A stretch of 64,000 nucleotides of DNA, taken from contig NC_051092.1 in NCBI RefSeq assembly GCF_901709675.1, positions 1,556,491 through 1,620,490 of the forward strand, written 5' to 3'. Position 1 is the first letter of the stretch; every line of letters begins with the position of its first letter. The stretch is from Syngnathus acus. Its lineage: Eukaryota; Chordata; Actinopteri; Syngnathiformes; Syngnathidae. Below the pieces are notes generated by a model, which had not been told where the DNA came from, did no database searches, and worked only from the letters and a program-made list of their open reading frames with translations. Below are positions 24,522 to 38,100 of this stretch, piece after piece. The translations under genes were made by a program, and so were the position numbers.

Positions 24522-27180
24522 TGTTTCGAAAGGTGGAGAGAGCGAGACAATTTCATTAAAAGTTTCTCCTCAGGGTTGAGCTGGGTCAAACGCTTTTCGA
24601 TATTTGAGATGTGATGTATATCGTTCTCTCTGACTGCATTTTTGTGCATGCGTCATTGTGTTCCAGCCAATGCCATTGTGCCAAAGTGTATATATATGTA
24701 TGTTTCAGTGCCAATAGTGAGCATTGGGCCACTTTCTTCTGCACGCCCACTGTGGCCTGTGGGGCTGTGATGTTTTGTCAATGCCGTTCTGGCTACATTT
24801 GCAAGAGAAACAAACACAGACATGCTTGATTCTGCCTGTTTTTCACTCTATTTTCAGGACACGGCGAGTGAGTGCCATAACCCAAGGCGGCACTTAGACG
24901 CTAGCAGTTTAGAAATGAACTAGACGCCAAATTAGAAAAGGGCTGCCCGCACTGAAGCAGCCAAGAAGGAACATTCACAGCATAGGAGGATTGAACATTT
25001 CTTTTCAACACATCTTACTCAGACCGAAAGATTCCTCGAATTTTATTTTGTCCAAATTTGAGAGCGTGCGACTATACAAAGCAGCCTAATTACTTTTCTC
25101 AGAATTTTGCTACCAACAAGATATTTTTCAGGGACGAGAAATTCTGCTCATACAACATTTTCCCTATTTCCCACAAGAGATGACGAGATGATGAGGGATG
25201 GCTGTTCATGCAAATCCCAGTAGATCAGCAGTTTCTGAAATATTTAGACCGGCCCGTCTGGCACCCGACGACCGGCTAATGTTCCAACATGCATTCTTCC
25301 CCATACTGATGCCGAGTTTGAATTGCACGTTCATCTCGGCCATGTCTGCATTCCTAAAATACCTCAAGGTACAGTATGTGATTTGCTGATTCGATAAAAT
25401 ATTATGGTAGAGTTTTTTGTGCTCAGGATTGCAGTGATTTTGGTTTTAGATCAAGAGTGCTAACCCTAACCCTAATTTGTTGCAGTGGTGGTAGCTGAAA
25501 ACCGTTTATAAATCTTAAGATATTGAATAATTCTGAGATACGGCCACTGAGATCCTATCGAAAGAATTCGGTCAATGTCGCTTGCATTCCTTTGAAAACA
25601 CTTGTGCAAGAAGTCACAGTTTATGCGAGTACTTTGTGCTCCTTTGAACTCTCAGTAAGAAGCAAACACATTTCCCCAAGATTGCATAGCAATAGAAAGT
25701 TCTACTTGTCACCATGTAGAAAAAAAGATCCCAGAGACGAGCTCCGCTCTGGGACTTGTGCAATGACCTCGGTGCCACGCTACGTATGTAGATCCTGTCA
25801 ACCATCCATAGGTGTCCCTCGTGATCCCACCTCGTCCGTCCCCCGACCAACAAATGAAGTACCGTTCTGTTGGACAGGCACGCTCATTATAAATAAGGAT
25901 GTAAGAAATAAAAGAGGTAGCCCCTAAAAGAAACACCGGGTCCTTCCTCCCACCCTCGTCATCCCTCCGTGCTGGAGACCAGTAGAGGACGATAAAAGCA
26001 TGTGGATCGTGACCTTTCCTCAGGCGCACTGAGGCAAATTAAGACCACACATCTGATGAGAGGAGACTCGAAAGACCTTCCAAGTACAGCCCCAATGCAC
26101 ACACACTTTCGAGTCACTGCACAATGCACAGGTTATATTCTTTGAGTTCTTTTGATAGCAAGCTGGAGGGCCGTATAATGTCTGTTTCATGCATTAAGAA
26201 CACGGTTGTTGGAGATGATCTGCAACACATTCAAAATGTACACTCCACGGAAGGAAACTTTGATGAATGACTTCATCTCCGCATCTCTCACAATGCCACA
26301 TGAAGAGTCTCGGACTTGAAGGCCAAAGCCGACCGCTAGAGACGACCTCGGGAAAACTAATTGTTTCCATTTTGAAACCGATTCGAAAAGCTCTGGGAAA
26401 CTTTGACAGTTGGATGCAGAGAGACCAAACATCCAGGAAAAGAAGCTGTGACCGAAGCCATCTTCCAGAACATTTGCTGTTCTGCTCTCTGCCATGGGCT
26501 TGGCATTAGGGTCCAACCCAGCGAAGAGCAACATGAGTTACGCATTACGGGCAGGCTCTAGACTAAATAAAGCCTTCTCCTTGAGGTATAAATGGAAAAT
26601 GACTCTTGGAAAATCTTTGCTGAGACAAAGTGACAAGATTGTCGTGGAGGTGTAATTAATCATGGGCGCAGCATGTAGACAAAGAGCAACAGACCAAGCA
26701 GCTTCTAAAGTTCTGAAGGCACTTCTCGTAGTTTAAGAGCGACAGTTCCACCCAAAAACAGACAAATGGCAACGAAATAGATGATTACAAGTCAATGTTC
26801 TTACCTGATGTGAGACAAGGAGGCCATCATCAAAGGGAGCCAAACATGGAGAGAGAGAAACAAAAAGACAGTTGATTAGGGGAAACCATGTTTTATTTTG
26901 GTCTTCTTTTAACTCATTGTACAAACTGCTTTGATCCAAACATATTGAGATCATTCATGATCACAAGACAGCTTTGTCGTCTTTTCAGATTAGTATCCGA
27001 CCACAATTATATTCGAAAGGTCACTTGGTGAGACCTTTGGGTCACACAAGCTGGCATAACTCGACAGATATAAAACCGCCAATTTGTGTTACAATCAACA
27101 TGGAGAACGACTCCCTTCTTTGGAGCAGAGATTATGTACGAAGGGCAAACGTAGCATTGAAGCTGTAACGGAGGACGTCT
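24522..27180. other. Noncoding stretch, including a candidate regulatory block
   Basis: No exon is supported. A two-unit CCCTAA repeat sits at about 25459-25475. Open frames at 25523-25927 and 26187-26534 have no recognisable domain. The block at about 26560-26700 is repeat-free with GTAATTAATCAT and looks like a possible regulatory element. Confidence 0.45.
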
Positions 27181-27277
27181 CTTCCTTCCTTCCTTCCTTC
27201 CTTCCTTCCTTCCTTCCTTCCTTCCTTCCTTCCTTCCTTCCTTCCTTCCTTCCTTCCTTCCTTCCTTCCTTCCTTCC
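27181..27277. repeat. (CTTC)24 microsatellite
   Basis: An uninterrupted CTTC run of 97 bases, the longest simple repeat in the window apart from the AT-rich tracts. It creates repetitive chance frames on both strands. Confidence 0.97.
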
Positions 27278-30200
27278 GCCTCGCCTGAATACTGATGCAT
27301 CTGACCGATTGCCACGTCTGTGGAATCTAATTTGAAAGGTGGACAGTGATGAATGTCTTTCTTCCACTTACTGACCGTCTGATGTATTATGCATCTGCAA
27401 CTGATCAGAGGGGCCGATGAGGCGCAGGGAGACAGGGGGCGTCCATGTCCAACGCACCCTGACATTGGTTATATAAACGACTGCACCTCAACGCCTTTCA
27501 TTTCCCGGCTCGCAGGTCACGGGAGAAGCTAATAGGGCCATCGTTAACGGGGGACGACTGACTTCAGCTGGGACTGCTCGCACGTTTTGATGACCCGCGC
27601 GTTTGACAAAGTCTCTTTACATAGTGCCTGAACTGTGCGTGCTCCCTTGTCAGTCTGGAGTATAATTGCCAGAGACACAAACGTGGGCAGCGGTCGGAGG
27701 CTAGCACCAACGGGCTACAGACCTGCCGCCGTGATTATCTGTCTGGGAATATCCCGAATCGAAATTTTCTGATTCGACTGAGAATGAATCATAGCATATT
27801 GTGTGAATGTACAGTCAGGTGAAGCACCCGTGGTTGCGGGAGTTTGAGAATGTTTAGCCGGATAATGAGATTTAAATTAAACTGTTAGGCAAGAAGTCAA
27901 TAAACATCATCGAGATCGTGTATCAACGCTTTTGACATTACTTTGTAGTTGGCCAATGATGTCGCTCAAGAACAAAGAGAATTTGCAAAGTTGGACGTTG
28001 GACCGGAGAGATGTATCCTTCCAGGTTAGCTTAGCGCTAGCTAGCTGCTACGCCAGGATGGATAGATTGGATGAATTTAAAACTTTACCAAAATTGAAAA
28101 GAAAAAAAAAAACATCTTCGAGAACCACGTAAATGACTAGCGCTCGATTAAAAAAACAGCCATTGCTGAACAGATGAATGCGACAGATGCTAAGCTAATG
28201 TTCATGCTTGCCGTTACAAAGGAGTGTTTTGGACACTACTATCTGCCAGTTGAATTCAAAGTCCATTGCTTCCTAGTGTATTAAATTAAGGTTCCGCTGT
28301 AGTAGACTTTGGAGTAGACATCCCATTGCCATCTGAATGAAATGTTATATTAACCTTTTGGAAAAAGCTTTGCATGCCAGACCATACTTTGTTCTTCTCC
28401 GTGGGATGAAATGGCCCTGGTAATTTTGCCTGTGTCGAGAGGGAGAAATTGGTTCATTCTTTGCTTAAGTGTCCACCAGGAGGATACTCTCTGGCACAAA
28501 GAGTGCTCCTGAGCGCCCATCATGTACACATTTTAATGTGCCGAAGCAATATTAACTGAGCGGCAGAAAAAAAAAAAGCCCTCTTCTCACACCGCAGCAA
28601 GTCCAAACAGGTTTATGGCAGCCCTAATTGAACCATTGCCTGCTGGGATTTTTTTTTCCAAATCCAAATCTTTTTGCAGCTTGTAGCTACCAAATCAACA
28701 GAAGGTCACTGCTGTTGCTACCAGCCCAGAATTTACATCTGAGACAACTCTCTAAAACATACCCACAAAAAAAAAAAAAAAGCATGAGCTTTTCTGATCA
28801 GACACAAATAAAACATCGCGGCCATCACTGATTAAAAAGTACATCCGATTCATCATCCGCTGTTTTTACACAGTTTCTCACTTTAAATGTGAATTTTCAA
28901 TTGAACCGTGGAACTCATTTGTGTAAGCCGTATTATTCGGCAAACGGCAATGTTTACCAGCCAGAGAGCAAGGGAGCCATCTTTAATTCATTAGAAAAAC
29001 ACACTTTGCGGAAAGACCTTTGGTGTGTGTGTGTGTGTTTGCGTTGCTTCGGCTGCTTTAATGCATACTCAGTATGCAAGGGAGGCCCATGTTAAAGTCG
29101 TGGATAATAGGTGAGAAAAAGCAGGGTGAAATTCAGTCCTCCTCCGATGAGCCGTTAATTAAGGAGGTGAACATGTTTGAAAGCGGAGGATTCTTCATTA
29201 GTCATCGCACAGCCGCACGTCGGTGGGTGGGAAGTCTCCCCCCGCTGTTTGAGACATGCTTTTCTCGAGTTTACCCACTTTGTTCATGTCTCATTTTTAT
29301 TGACATATTGTCTCCACCTCTCAAGACAGCGTTTTTACTTCCTACTCCTGACCGAGAGGGATTTGAAGAGATGGATGCCGATTTTTGGCGGGGAAAAAAG
29401 AAATACAGATTAATTGAATTTTTTAAAATATAACACATAAAATAACAAATCATATGAATGCTAGGAGAATAAATGTGGCTAATGCTATGATTTTGCCAAC
29501 AGTGGGTGTCCCGTAATGGCAGACTATGTTGTCATTACATTTTGACAACGGGGAGCCGATTTCACTGCAAGTGATCTAATTAGCATCTTATTAAAGAAGG
29601 AAATCAAAGTCTGGAGCTTGCACACTTTTTGTTTGAGAGTTCTTTCATCATTAGAGGGACTGTTGGAAAGACTATTTGATTCCATTCTGATCGCAAACTC
29701 ACGAGCAAACAAATTCACTTTGGTCGGCACCAAATGATAGGCTTTATTTTTATTTTTTTTTGCTTCCTGTCGCAATGCACTGCCAAATAGACCGAACGGG
29801 GAGCGTAAGAAAACAACAGCAATGTAGTCATTTAAAAAAAAGGAGTCTATTTTAAGTCAGGGACAGCTTCTCGGCATTACTGAATTAATCAAATCCAAAG
29901 GACATCATCTTCAAACTCGACATCCCCCTAAAGGCAGGCATCTCATTGCGTATGCGGCGGAGGAAGCTTCACAACATCCTAAAAATACAGTGCTCCTGGA
30001 AGAGAGGTGCTCTACCAGTCTGAAGAGAACTGGCGGCGGGCCCGTGGGGATCCACGTTGTGATTGGATGCAAAAACTCGGCTTTCAGAACCGGCATTAGC
30101 GATCCGACCCTTCTACGTTGAAGCAAAGCCTGCGTTTGACAAAGCGGGGGAGGTGATTTGTTTTTCTTGCATTTTTCTTTTCTACTGGTCTTTACACATC

Positions 30201-33200
30201 ATCTGATGGTCACCAGGAATAAGGAGGCCTCTGAACTGGGGATTTCTTTTATTTATTTATTTATTTGGCTTTTTACCCACTGCCTCTTTGAACTAATCAT
30301 TTGGCTCCGGGCTATTGCTCTCCTGTGATCATATAATATGAGTGCAATAAAAAGGGTAGCGCTTGGACAGTAGATCATTTTGTTTTGCAGTTTCATCATC
30401 AACGTGAAAGCAAGAGAAAATTAGAGGCACTGATGAGGTGCTTAAAAGCTTAATGCTTTGGGTTGAGACATTTATGCTGAAGCACATCCATTAATACAAC
30501 AATGTTTTTTTTTTTTGAGAGGACATGAAAGATACAATTAAGCATTTGATAATTTTCCAAGACAATGCGTGTTCTACCGTTAACACCAAAATTGGCTTTG
30601 TGTCATTTAGTCAAAATCGGGAGATGCGCTATTACTCTTCCACAAAGTGTCTAAAGGTTACAGTCTACCTCAAAAAATGTCTACTAAACTGTCATGAATA
30701 TTGCATTATATTTATTGATGAACCAATTTGAAATACAAGTTGCCATTTAGAGTAGCAGTATCCCAAAAAGATCACCAAAAATCTTCCTACATAAGCTTGA
30801 ATTAAAAAAATTAAAAAATCTGGCGACCATGGCAACCACGTACCATGGCCGATGCAAATTTTAAAATGATTCTGAAAAACAATGAATCACCGATTAATTG
30901 CAAAATATATCGTGTATAAAATATTTTATTTTAAATGTATTTTATATATAAAATATTTGTACTTTATTTTTATTTCTCGTCCATAGCAATGGAGCCATTT
31001 GGGGAAGACGCTTCTTGTGAAATGAAGCGGTGCGTACACACCAAGTGCTAAAATGCAGGAGGTCCCTCCCCGCTCGGCTCTGCACCATGAATGAGTCGCT
31101 GGCTCCCGCCGTGGGGAGCCGGTGACATGACTGTGATTGGACCAGACACAGGGAAGTTAGATCAAAGCAATCTCTAGTGTTTTGGCCCCCAGCGCAGTGT
31201 GGAGAGGGCCCGCACACGCGCCGCACCAATATAGTCACACAGCATGTAGAGTCTACATGTAGAATCTACAACTAAATTTTTTTTATTATCATTAGTGTTT
31301 GTCAACGATAGAATCAATTGAACAGGAATCTGATATTAAAATTGCCGTGCCTGTTGGGCAGTAAAACCAATTAGAGTAGAACTGGGCTAGGAAATCTTTA
31401 CTGGGAGACCCTTGCCAAACATTACAGTTGGAATAATGGCTTTAATAACATGACATTTTGCTTGCCGAAAAATCTGGAACGCAATGAAAATAAAAGTCAT
31501 TGAAATGTGTGCAAGATGCTTGCTTGAACAGAATTTTAATCAGAAGGGATTTTTTGTTTCTCTGAATGTTCTTATCATCCCAGTGTTGAATTGAAATGAT
31601 GTTTTCTGGTATTTACAATGAACAGTTGCCTAAAGGGCACAATTGAAAAATTGCCAGCCTATTTGAAGGTATTAAGTACTCGTGGAGGCTGCTGATACCA
31701 GCCATCAATACTAAAAAAAAAATCTTCTGGCTTCTAGCAAGTACATCAGACTTGTGTTCAACTAAATAATAATAATAATAATAATTTGGGAGTAAACTGA
31801 AGTAAAATCATCATTATTTTAGCATTCACACTTTTTGCAACACTTCTTAACATTTTTGTATTTTTTTTTTTTAATGGAAGACATGTGTACATGTCATCAG
31901 TGTCGCCTGCACTATTGCTGTCAAATTTGTTGTGCACACACATGCTAGGTCACTACGCATCTAAACACACACACACACTCAGGTGAACGTATGCGGGGTC
32001 GAGCTGCTAAAAGTCGGATTTAGTGCCCTCCATGCGACCTTGCAGGTCACACCCACACATGCGAGTGCGCACTGTGCTCCAAAAAAAAGGAGCACATTCT
32101 GATTTTTCAAGACTTCCATTTCATACTTGCCAGACGTAAGTGTTCAAAAGTGACATTTTCTCTTCCCGTCATCTTAGAAATTAATGCCTCTGTTTAATTG
32201 CTCTCATATGGTTAATCCAAATTAAGCACGGCCCCCGAATCAAATATTCCATTTCAGTCGGATTGGCGGAGTTTCCCCACAATGTGCTCACAATCCCAAA
32301 GCGCTCTTGAATGAGGAACTTCAAACCTTGGCAAAAACCCAATTTGATCTACTTCTTGTCGGAGAGAATCCTCAAGATTTGCCATGGTGTGAATGCTGAA
32401 CATGGCAGCATTGAAGTGTTTTCGTGGCTTACAAAAAGTACATTTCAAACGGAAAAACTTGCCGAATGGAACTCGATCGTCGATTTGATTGCGCAACAGC
32501 GAAAATTCCTTTCTCTCAAAGCAACCGAGCGGAATTGAACGCGTGAAAGGACGACCGAAGCGTCTCGGTGTTGCGATTCATGCGGCTCTTTACGCCGGCT
32601 GATTCATCTCAGCCGTGGCTGAATTCAAGTTCTTTCTTCGTAACCAAAAGATGAGGAGACCAATTAGAGCTGCGTTCATTAAATATCAAACGTTGGATTT
32701 ATGCTCGTTTGACTATCATCTCCCAACGTAACGGAATAGTAGTTCCAAGGATGACCAAATGCGTTTGAGTGAGTCCCGCCACGTTACGCGAGCAGCTGCC
32801 CTTATTTATTGATAGCAACAGCAGGTCAAAAAGTCGGAGGCCAAACTTGATGTCATCTGAGAACGGCACACTGAACCACCGTGACTTAACCCTGATGAGA
32901 ACGGCGGAAAGAATAACAGTACGAAGATGAGCGAGGATCTACACAAACAAGTTTTGTAACGGTCGAGTGTAAACGTACGAGAACGCGAGTGCGCCAGGTG
33001 TTTGGATTTTTAACAATGAAAGATTTCACGTGGTACCCGCCCGTGAATAAATACAAAAATATAATGATTCATTATAGCGGCTGCAAGAGAGTCGAGCTCA
33101 TTTGAAGTCATTACAGTAGATCTCGGAGGGCCTGTTGGAAGTCAAATTATAAATAAAATTTAGCATAATAAGGGCCGCTGAATATTTATTTTAGGGCAAG

Positions 33201-35799
33201 GAAAATAATCTACTGATTTTTTGTTTTTAAAATAGTGCTTTTGAATTGACTTATATGAAACTAACTTAACTCAAATTCCATCCAATGTTTTGCCTGACTT
33301 TGCTGTTTCGAATCATCCCGTTAGTCAAATAAGAAAGAGCGGGACTTCCTGGAATTCGACCCGCGTGCCAGGGCAGTGAGAGCAGCGTGCTGTTTTCCGG
33401 CAGCCAAATATAAATCAGGTGAACTTTGTTATGTAACTCGGCGCCATTGCTTTCCAGTGACCGAGACTTTGCGGCACGAAGCTAACGTGGAGTTCACGGC
33501 TCTTATTTAGCGGGTCGGTGGAATAGAGAAGGAGCAGCTGAGGGCCGTCTGCTCGCGGAGGGCGAAGCCTTAGCGCCGCCTAACAAGTAGGAAAACTGTC
33601 AGACGGGATTAATGCACTACCTTAAACCTGAGTTAATAATAAATGGGATGTTTATTCGTTCAAGGGGAAGCCATAGATAACAGCGCCGCAAACCCCGCCT
33701 CCTACTGCCAAAAAGATAAATTCTGGTTAAGTGGAGGACCCGCCTGCTTTGTGGCTTCCACTTCCCAAATCATTAGGAGCAAAACAAGAGTTTTATAGTT
33801 ACGAATGGAAAAGGTCAGACTGCTTGCCTCAAATGAACAAACTTTACGATACTGTACGATATTACGTCTGTCGTTAAATTCAATGGCTTAAGATGCGTTT
33901 GGAAAGATTCATGACGCTTATGATACTGGCTGGAGATTGGAGTGAGGTAAGAACTGATACTGAGAACTGTTACGATAATGAGGTAATGATAAATAAATAC
34001 AAAATAATACAAAATAATGAAATTAAATTAAATGCAGAGGTCAAAGTTGAAGTATGCAGGTAAAGGTTGGAGTCCCTGTAAAGCTGTTGCTACTAACTGA
34101 ATGGACATATTATATTTAAGTCCCTGACCAAGTACTTGAATACTAGTTAACAACCTGCCATGTATATTTGTACTTTGATAGTGCTAGTTTTCACACTTGT
34201 GACCACCCACACGGCCCCCGATCAGTGCAAAATCCCCACTAAAGGACTTCAAGAGAATGCTGAAGGCAACCTTTAAACTGGGGGGGGGTGCACATCCCTC
34301 GCATAGCTGCTGATGCATGCAAGAAAATGTGGGAAAGAAGAAGTCAAGGAAACATCATCTTCTCTGCACTCCTTGCTTCCCTCCTGGAGGGCTGCATTAG
34401 CCCACGGTGGGGATTTAACTAATGAGCCTCGCTTCTCTCCATTGAAGCCGTCCCAAGACGGCCTTTCTCCGTCCGACAATTGGTTCCAAAGGGTACAAAT
34501 GCGGCCGCGTAGCCCGACTGTCCGACACATTATAAGATAATAAAATAGATAGACGAGATGCAGCGGAGGAGCAATATTTCAGTTTGTTTGCTGTTTGCAA
34601 ATGTGGACTAAGACGTGGGAGTCAATTTTGACCATTATTACCAATTTGTATAATATTTATGCCGTGTATTAGACAATGTTCCTTGATCAAGTTAATACAG
34701 TGGTTTTTTTTTATGCCACAGTGGCGGTGAACTTCTTTTTACACTTGCATCAGTGGAACATGTTCAAATATTACAGCTAATAAAGGTTTTACGACAAAGC
34801 CAGTTTGACCCTGCAATAGATTTATTCTCTTTCCATGACTTCCTTTAGGAAAAAATGTTTCCCAATACAAATCCACACAAATCAGGGGTTGAGCATGGTC
34901 CAGGAACCAACTGTGAGGTTCCACAGTGTTAACCCAAAGTCGAGATTTTTATTCCGTTCAGAGCCATCATTATTATGTGTTCCAAAATATACAAATATCA
35001 GTGATTCAATTCAGAAAAAAAAAAAAGGTCATAAAGGAATTGAGGGGATTTTGTTTTTAATTGTACCCAATCATTTGAAAAATCAACTGAGTAAATTATA
35101 CATAAGGGGGGAAAAAAGCGACCTCATGTCATCATCAAATCATCCAGTAAAAAAAATCATTGTTGGCTTAAACTGCTTATGACATTCACGTCATAAATTC
35201 TCTCAAGATCTCCCATATTTCTGCGACACGGACAATTCTCTTAACCGTTCCGCCAACGTGAACAGCTGACAAAGAGTTTATCACGGCGGATTAAGTGCTA
35301 CTTTTCAAGGTGTTCTTTTTTTTTTTTTCCACTACTCCATTTTTTAGCAGCCCACCTCAGAGAAGAGGGGCGGGGCAAGAGGAAAATCTCTTTCAAAATC
35401 CCACTCGACGCCTCGAGGCCGACGTGACAACTTGTCAAACGGTAAACCAGGTGAGCATTTACGGAGGTGGCGAATGAAAAGTGGCGCCCGGCCAAGCTGT
35501 CCAACGTTCGTTACCTGTTGTCGTCAGAAAGGAAAAAAACTTTATGTAACGACTACTTCATTCGTCAGCGTTGTCGTCATCTCTGAGCAACCGCGCTGAA
35601 CTGTCGCCCGGGGTGTGTCCGTGTCTTTAAATAATGCCTTCTCAATAGCGGCTGCTTTTGTATTCATGGCAACCGATAATAAACAAAACCTTGCACTCTG
35701 ACTCATCAGTCACCATCTCAAAAACACGAATACGTCAAGCCACGACGGCGAGTGTTTAGAAGAAGTGTTCAGTGATCCGGAAAGGAGTCTCAAAAGTAA
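27278..35799. other. Noncoding stretch
   Basis: No exon is supported over 8.5 kb. It holds short poly-A/T runs, an (ATTT)n run near 30248-30267, an (AAT)n run at about 31765-31783, and G runs near 34280. The parts near 29110-29200 and 29525-29720 are repeat-free and TAAT-rich, hence possible regulatory blocks, but the evidence is only composition. Confidence 0.45.
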
Positions 35800-36430
35800 A
35801 ACTGGATTTCTGCTCACTTATGAGGCACGGGCTCATTTGCGTGAATATCACCCTCAGTTGTTAATTCTCAGAGGTTTCCGGGGCGATATAAATCATTAAG
35901 ACAGAAACTCCTCGGAGAGGCCGCGCCGGTCAGGCACCTTTTGGGCCAAAATGCATTTGATTTCATTTGTGCGGCGCATAACAAGCCCACTTGATGTCAA
36001 ATTTAACCCCTCGTTGAGATCATTTGCATTCGTATTCCAGCTCATTTGCACTCTCCCGCTAAGCAAAACGCTTGTTGGGGGGGGATGGCAAGCCGGGGGC
36101 GATAAATGAGATCAGGTGATTTATTGCGTGCTTCTTAAATGTCATTTATGAAGAAGCAAAGACGTACGAGCGGGCAATGTGGACTGAGCTCATTTCGAAG
36201 CTCGAGGTGAGCCGTGCGTCTGGAGCGGCGATGCGCGGGGATGCAGGAGGAGGATGCGCATTGTGGCGGAGCCATTGTTCTTCTGCTAATCCTAACTCGG
36301 CTTCTCAAACCGACCGGCGCTGCGGGTTTAAAATGCGGCAACCCGTTTAATTCTCTACTTTGGGGCGCCATTGTTTTTGCCGCACTCATAAATAAAACAG
36401 GGGGAGAAATAGCGATTGAATATGAAGCAT
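35800..36430. promoter_or_regulatory. Candidate conserved noncoding element cluster
   Basis: A repeat-poor tract with three CTCATTTGC(G/A) words (near 35831, 36025 and 36041), the central one in the octamer-like context GATCATTTGCATTC. It also has GCGCCATTGTTTTTGCC near 36365, which contains a SOX-like core. This spacing of POU- and SOX-type words suggests an enhancer. The function is inferred. Confidence 0.33.
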
Positions 36431-36475
36431 GTCTGTAGAAATGCATTGTGACTTGCAAACAAGAGGGTGCCTGAC

Positions 36476-36510
<35 letters not shown>

Positions 36511-38072
36511 CCCGCAGCTCGCTTCGGACTGGCTCGCGTCGTCTGCCAGGAGATGTGCAGTGGCAGAGATACGACTGTGGTGCTGAAGAGCACATCAAAG
36601 ACCGAGGGGGGAGGGGGCGAGGGGGGTTCTGTGAGAGGTCCGCTTTACCTTTGAACATAGAATAGGATTGGAGAGTGTGCCAGCTCTCTGCAGGCAAGGC
36701 TCAGGCTGATCAGAGGCTGCCCGGCACGGCGAATGTGGCAGCAGCGGCGGGCATAAACACTGGCGCTATAGTCGCTTTCAAAGCAGCACTCTACCCAACA
36801 TCGATAGCCGACACGCAGACCCAACGCGCCACAAACACTCGGAGCTCAGGAGGAGTCACTGTGGAATCCTGCACTCTAGTTGCTCCTTAATACTGCATTT
36901 GTTAGTTTGAGGAGAATGTATGTGTGCATATCCGCAGCAGGGTGGAGCTGAAAAACAATCCAATTGTTATTACAGGAGTCCTGTTAATTGTTCTGCAGTT
37001 GAGAGTTTGAACTGGGCCGCAGCTGAAGCCTGGAAGATAAAAACAGGATGGAGGTGTGTGTGTGGGGGGGGGGGGGTACTAATGCTTCGCCACTGCCACT
37101 GGACTGTAAAACACAGATGGGACCCCGTCGCGTCGCTTGCCGAGCAGAATGAAAAATGCCCTTATCAAAAATGATTTGATCACAAAGTCTCACATGTTAT
37201 CTTAATTATTCCTTTTCATCACAACCACTTGGATCAATTAGTTGCCTTGCAAGCCCTGAGCCAAACGCCACGAGCACTGAATTATCATTTAACTGCATTT
37301 AACAGTAGACAAAATGTTCCGGAGCTTTTTTTTTTTTAATTTAAAATCAGAATACGTAGCAAGGTTGAACAGGATCCAGTGGTCACTTATTGGTTTTGAT
37401 TTTTACAAAATATTAGAATACTGGGGAATACTGGTTTTCTGCCATCTCCACAGATTTTGGTTGTATTCTAAATTTTAAGACCTTTATAGAAAAACTGTGT
37501 ACCCCAAAAGTAAAGTCTGTGCAACTCTCATCATTTCTGCTCAACGTTGATGTTTTCATCATCTTTTTTCTTCTTCAAATTATCTCCCAAAACGTGCGTG
37601 GGCAAAGAAGCCTTTACAAGCCCAAAGCATTATCAGGTTAAGCAGAAGAAAGCCACGAGTTGGCAGTTTGCTTGCCTTGCGTGTAATCTCTGCCCCCATA
37701 TCAACGTAACAAATTTCATGTGGACAAAAAAAGAGAGGGGGGAAAAAAAACAGAGTCGGGGGGGTTGTACTGGCATTGGGCGCACCAATTAAACAGATAA
37801 TTATGTAAATGTAGCCTTTACTTAGTCAGCGAGTGGGCAGTAGACACAGCCAGCACTTTCTAAGGGGCAAAGTGCAACCCCACAATCACATGAGAGACTC
37901 TAGTCAGGCTACGTTTTCATTTCCACGCACCTTGTCATTTTTGATTCTCAGAAACATGAACTTCAAATCAAAGGCTGCAAAAAAGGAGAAACCTTTTGAT
38001 TATTTGGCAGTGTACAAAAAAAAAAAACAGCCTTTTGGTACTTGACGCTAACTATAGGATGTCGTCGTTGTC
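36431..38072. other. Noncoding stretch with a CA microsatellite
   Basis: It holds an (AC)16 run at 36477-36508, a G run near 37066-37076 and A/T runs. The open frames crossing the CA run owe their length to it. Confidence 0.55.
36477..36508. repeat. (AC)16 microsatellite
   Basis: A pure AC dinucleotide run of 32 bases. Confidence 0.95.
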
Positions 38073-38100
38073 AACTAGCTTAAGCTAAGCTAAGCTAGTT
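38073..38100. repeat. Short inverted repeat of TAGCTTAAG words
   Basis: AACTAGCTTA at 38073-38082 and TAAGCTAGTT at 38091-38100 are exact reverse complements around AGCTAAGC. It is built from GCTAA repeats and may simply be local slippage. Confidence 0.7.

Noticed and set aside
25455-25478. Telomere-like CCCTAA units
   Set aside because: Only two units are present, which is too few to indicate an interstitial telomere.
26187-26534. A 115-codon minus-strand frame, first considered as a Tc1-type transposase remnant
   Set aside because: No catalytic motif or terminal inverted repeat is present, and both strands are open.
26807-26820. Consensus minus-strand donor CATCAG|GTAAGA
   Set aside because: No acceptor with a good pyrimidine tract was seen at a sensible distance. 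Similar donors occur by chance at several places (for example near 12936, 13098, 23501 and 63107).
27007-27465. A 152-codon minus-strand frame and its overlapping partners
   Set aside because: Its core is the translated (CTTC)n microsatellite (repeating Lys-Glu-Gly-Arg); the flanks show no domain.
36135-36593. A 152-codon minus-strand frame
   Set aside because: It is carried through the (AC)n run as Cys-Val repeats and has no recognisable domain.
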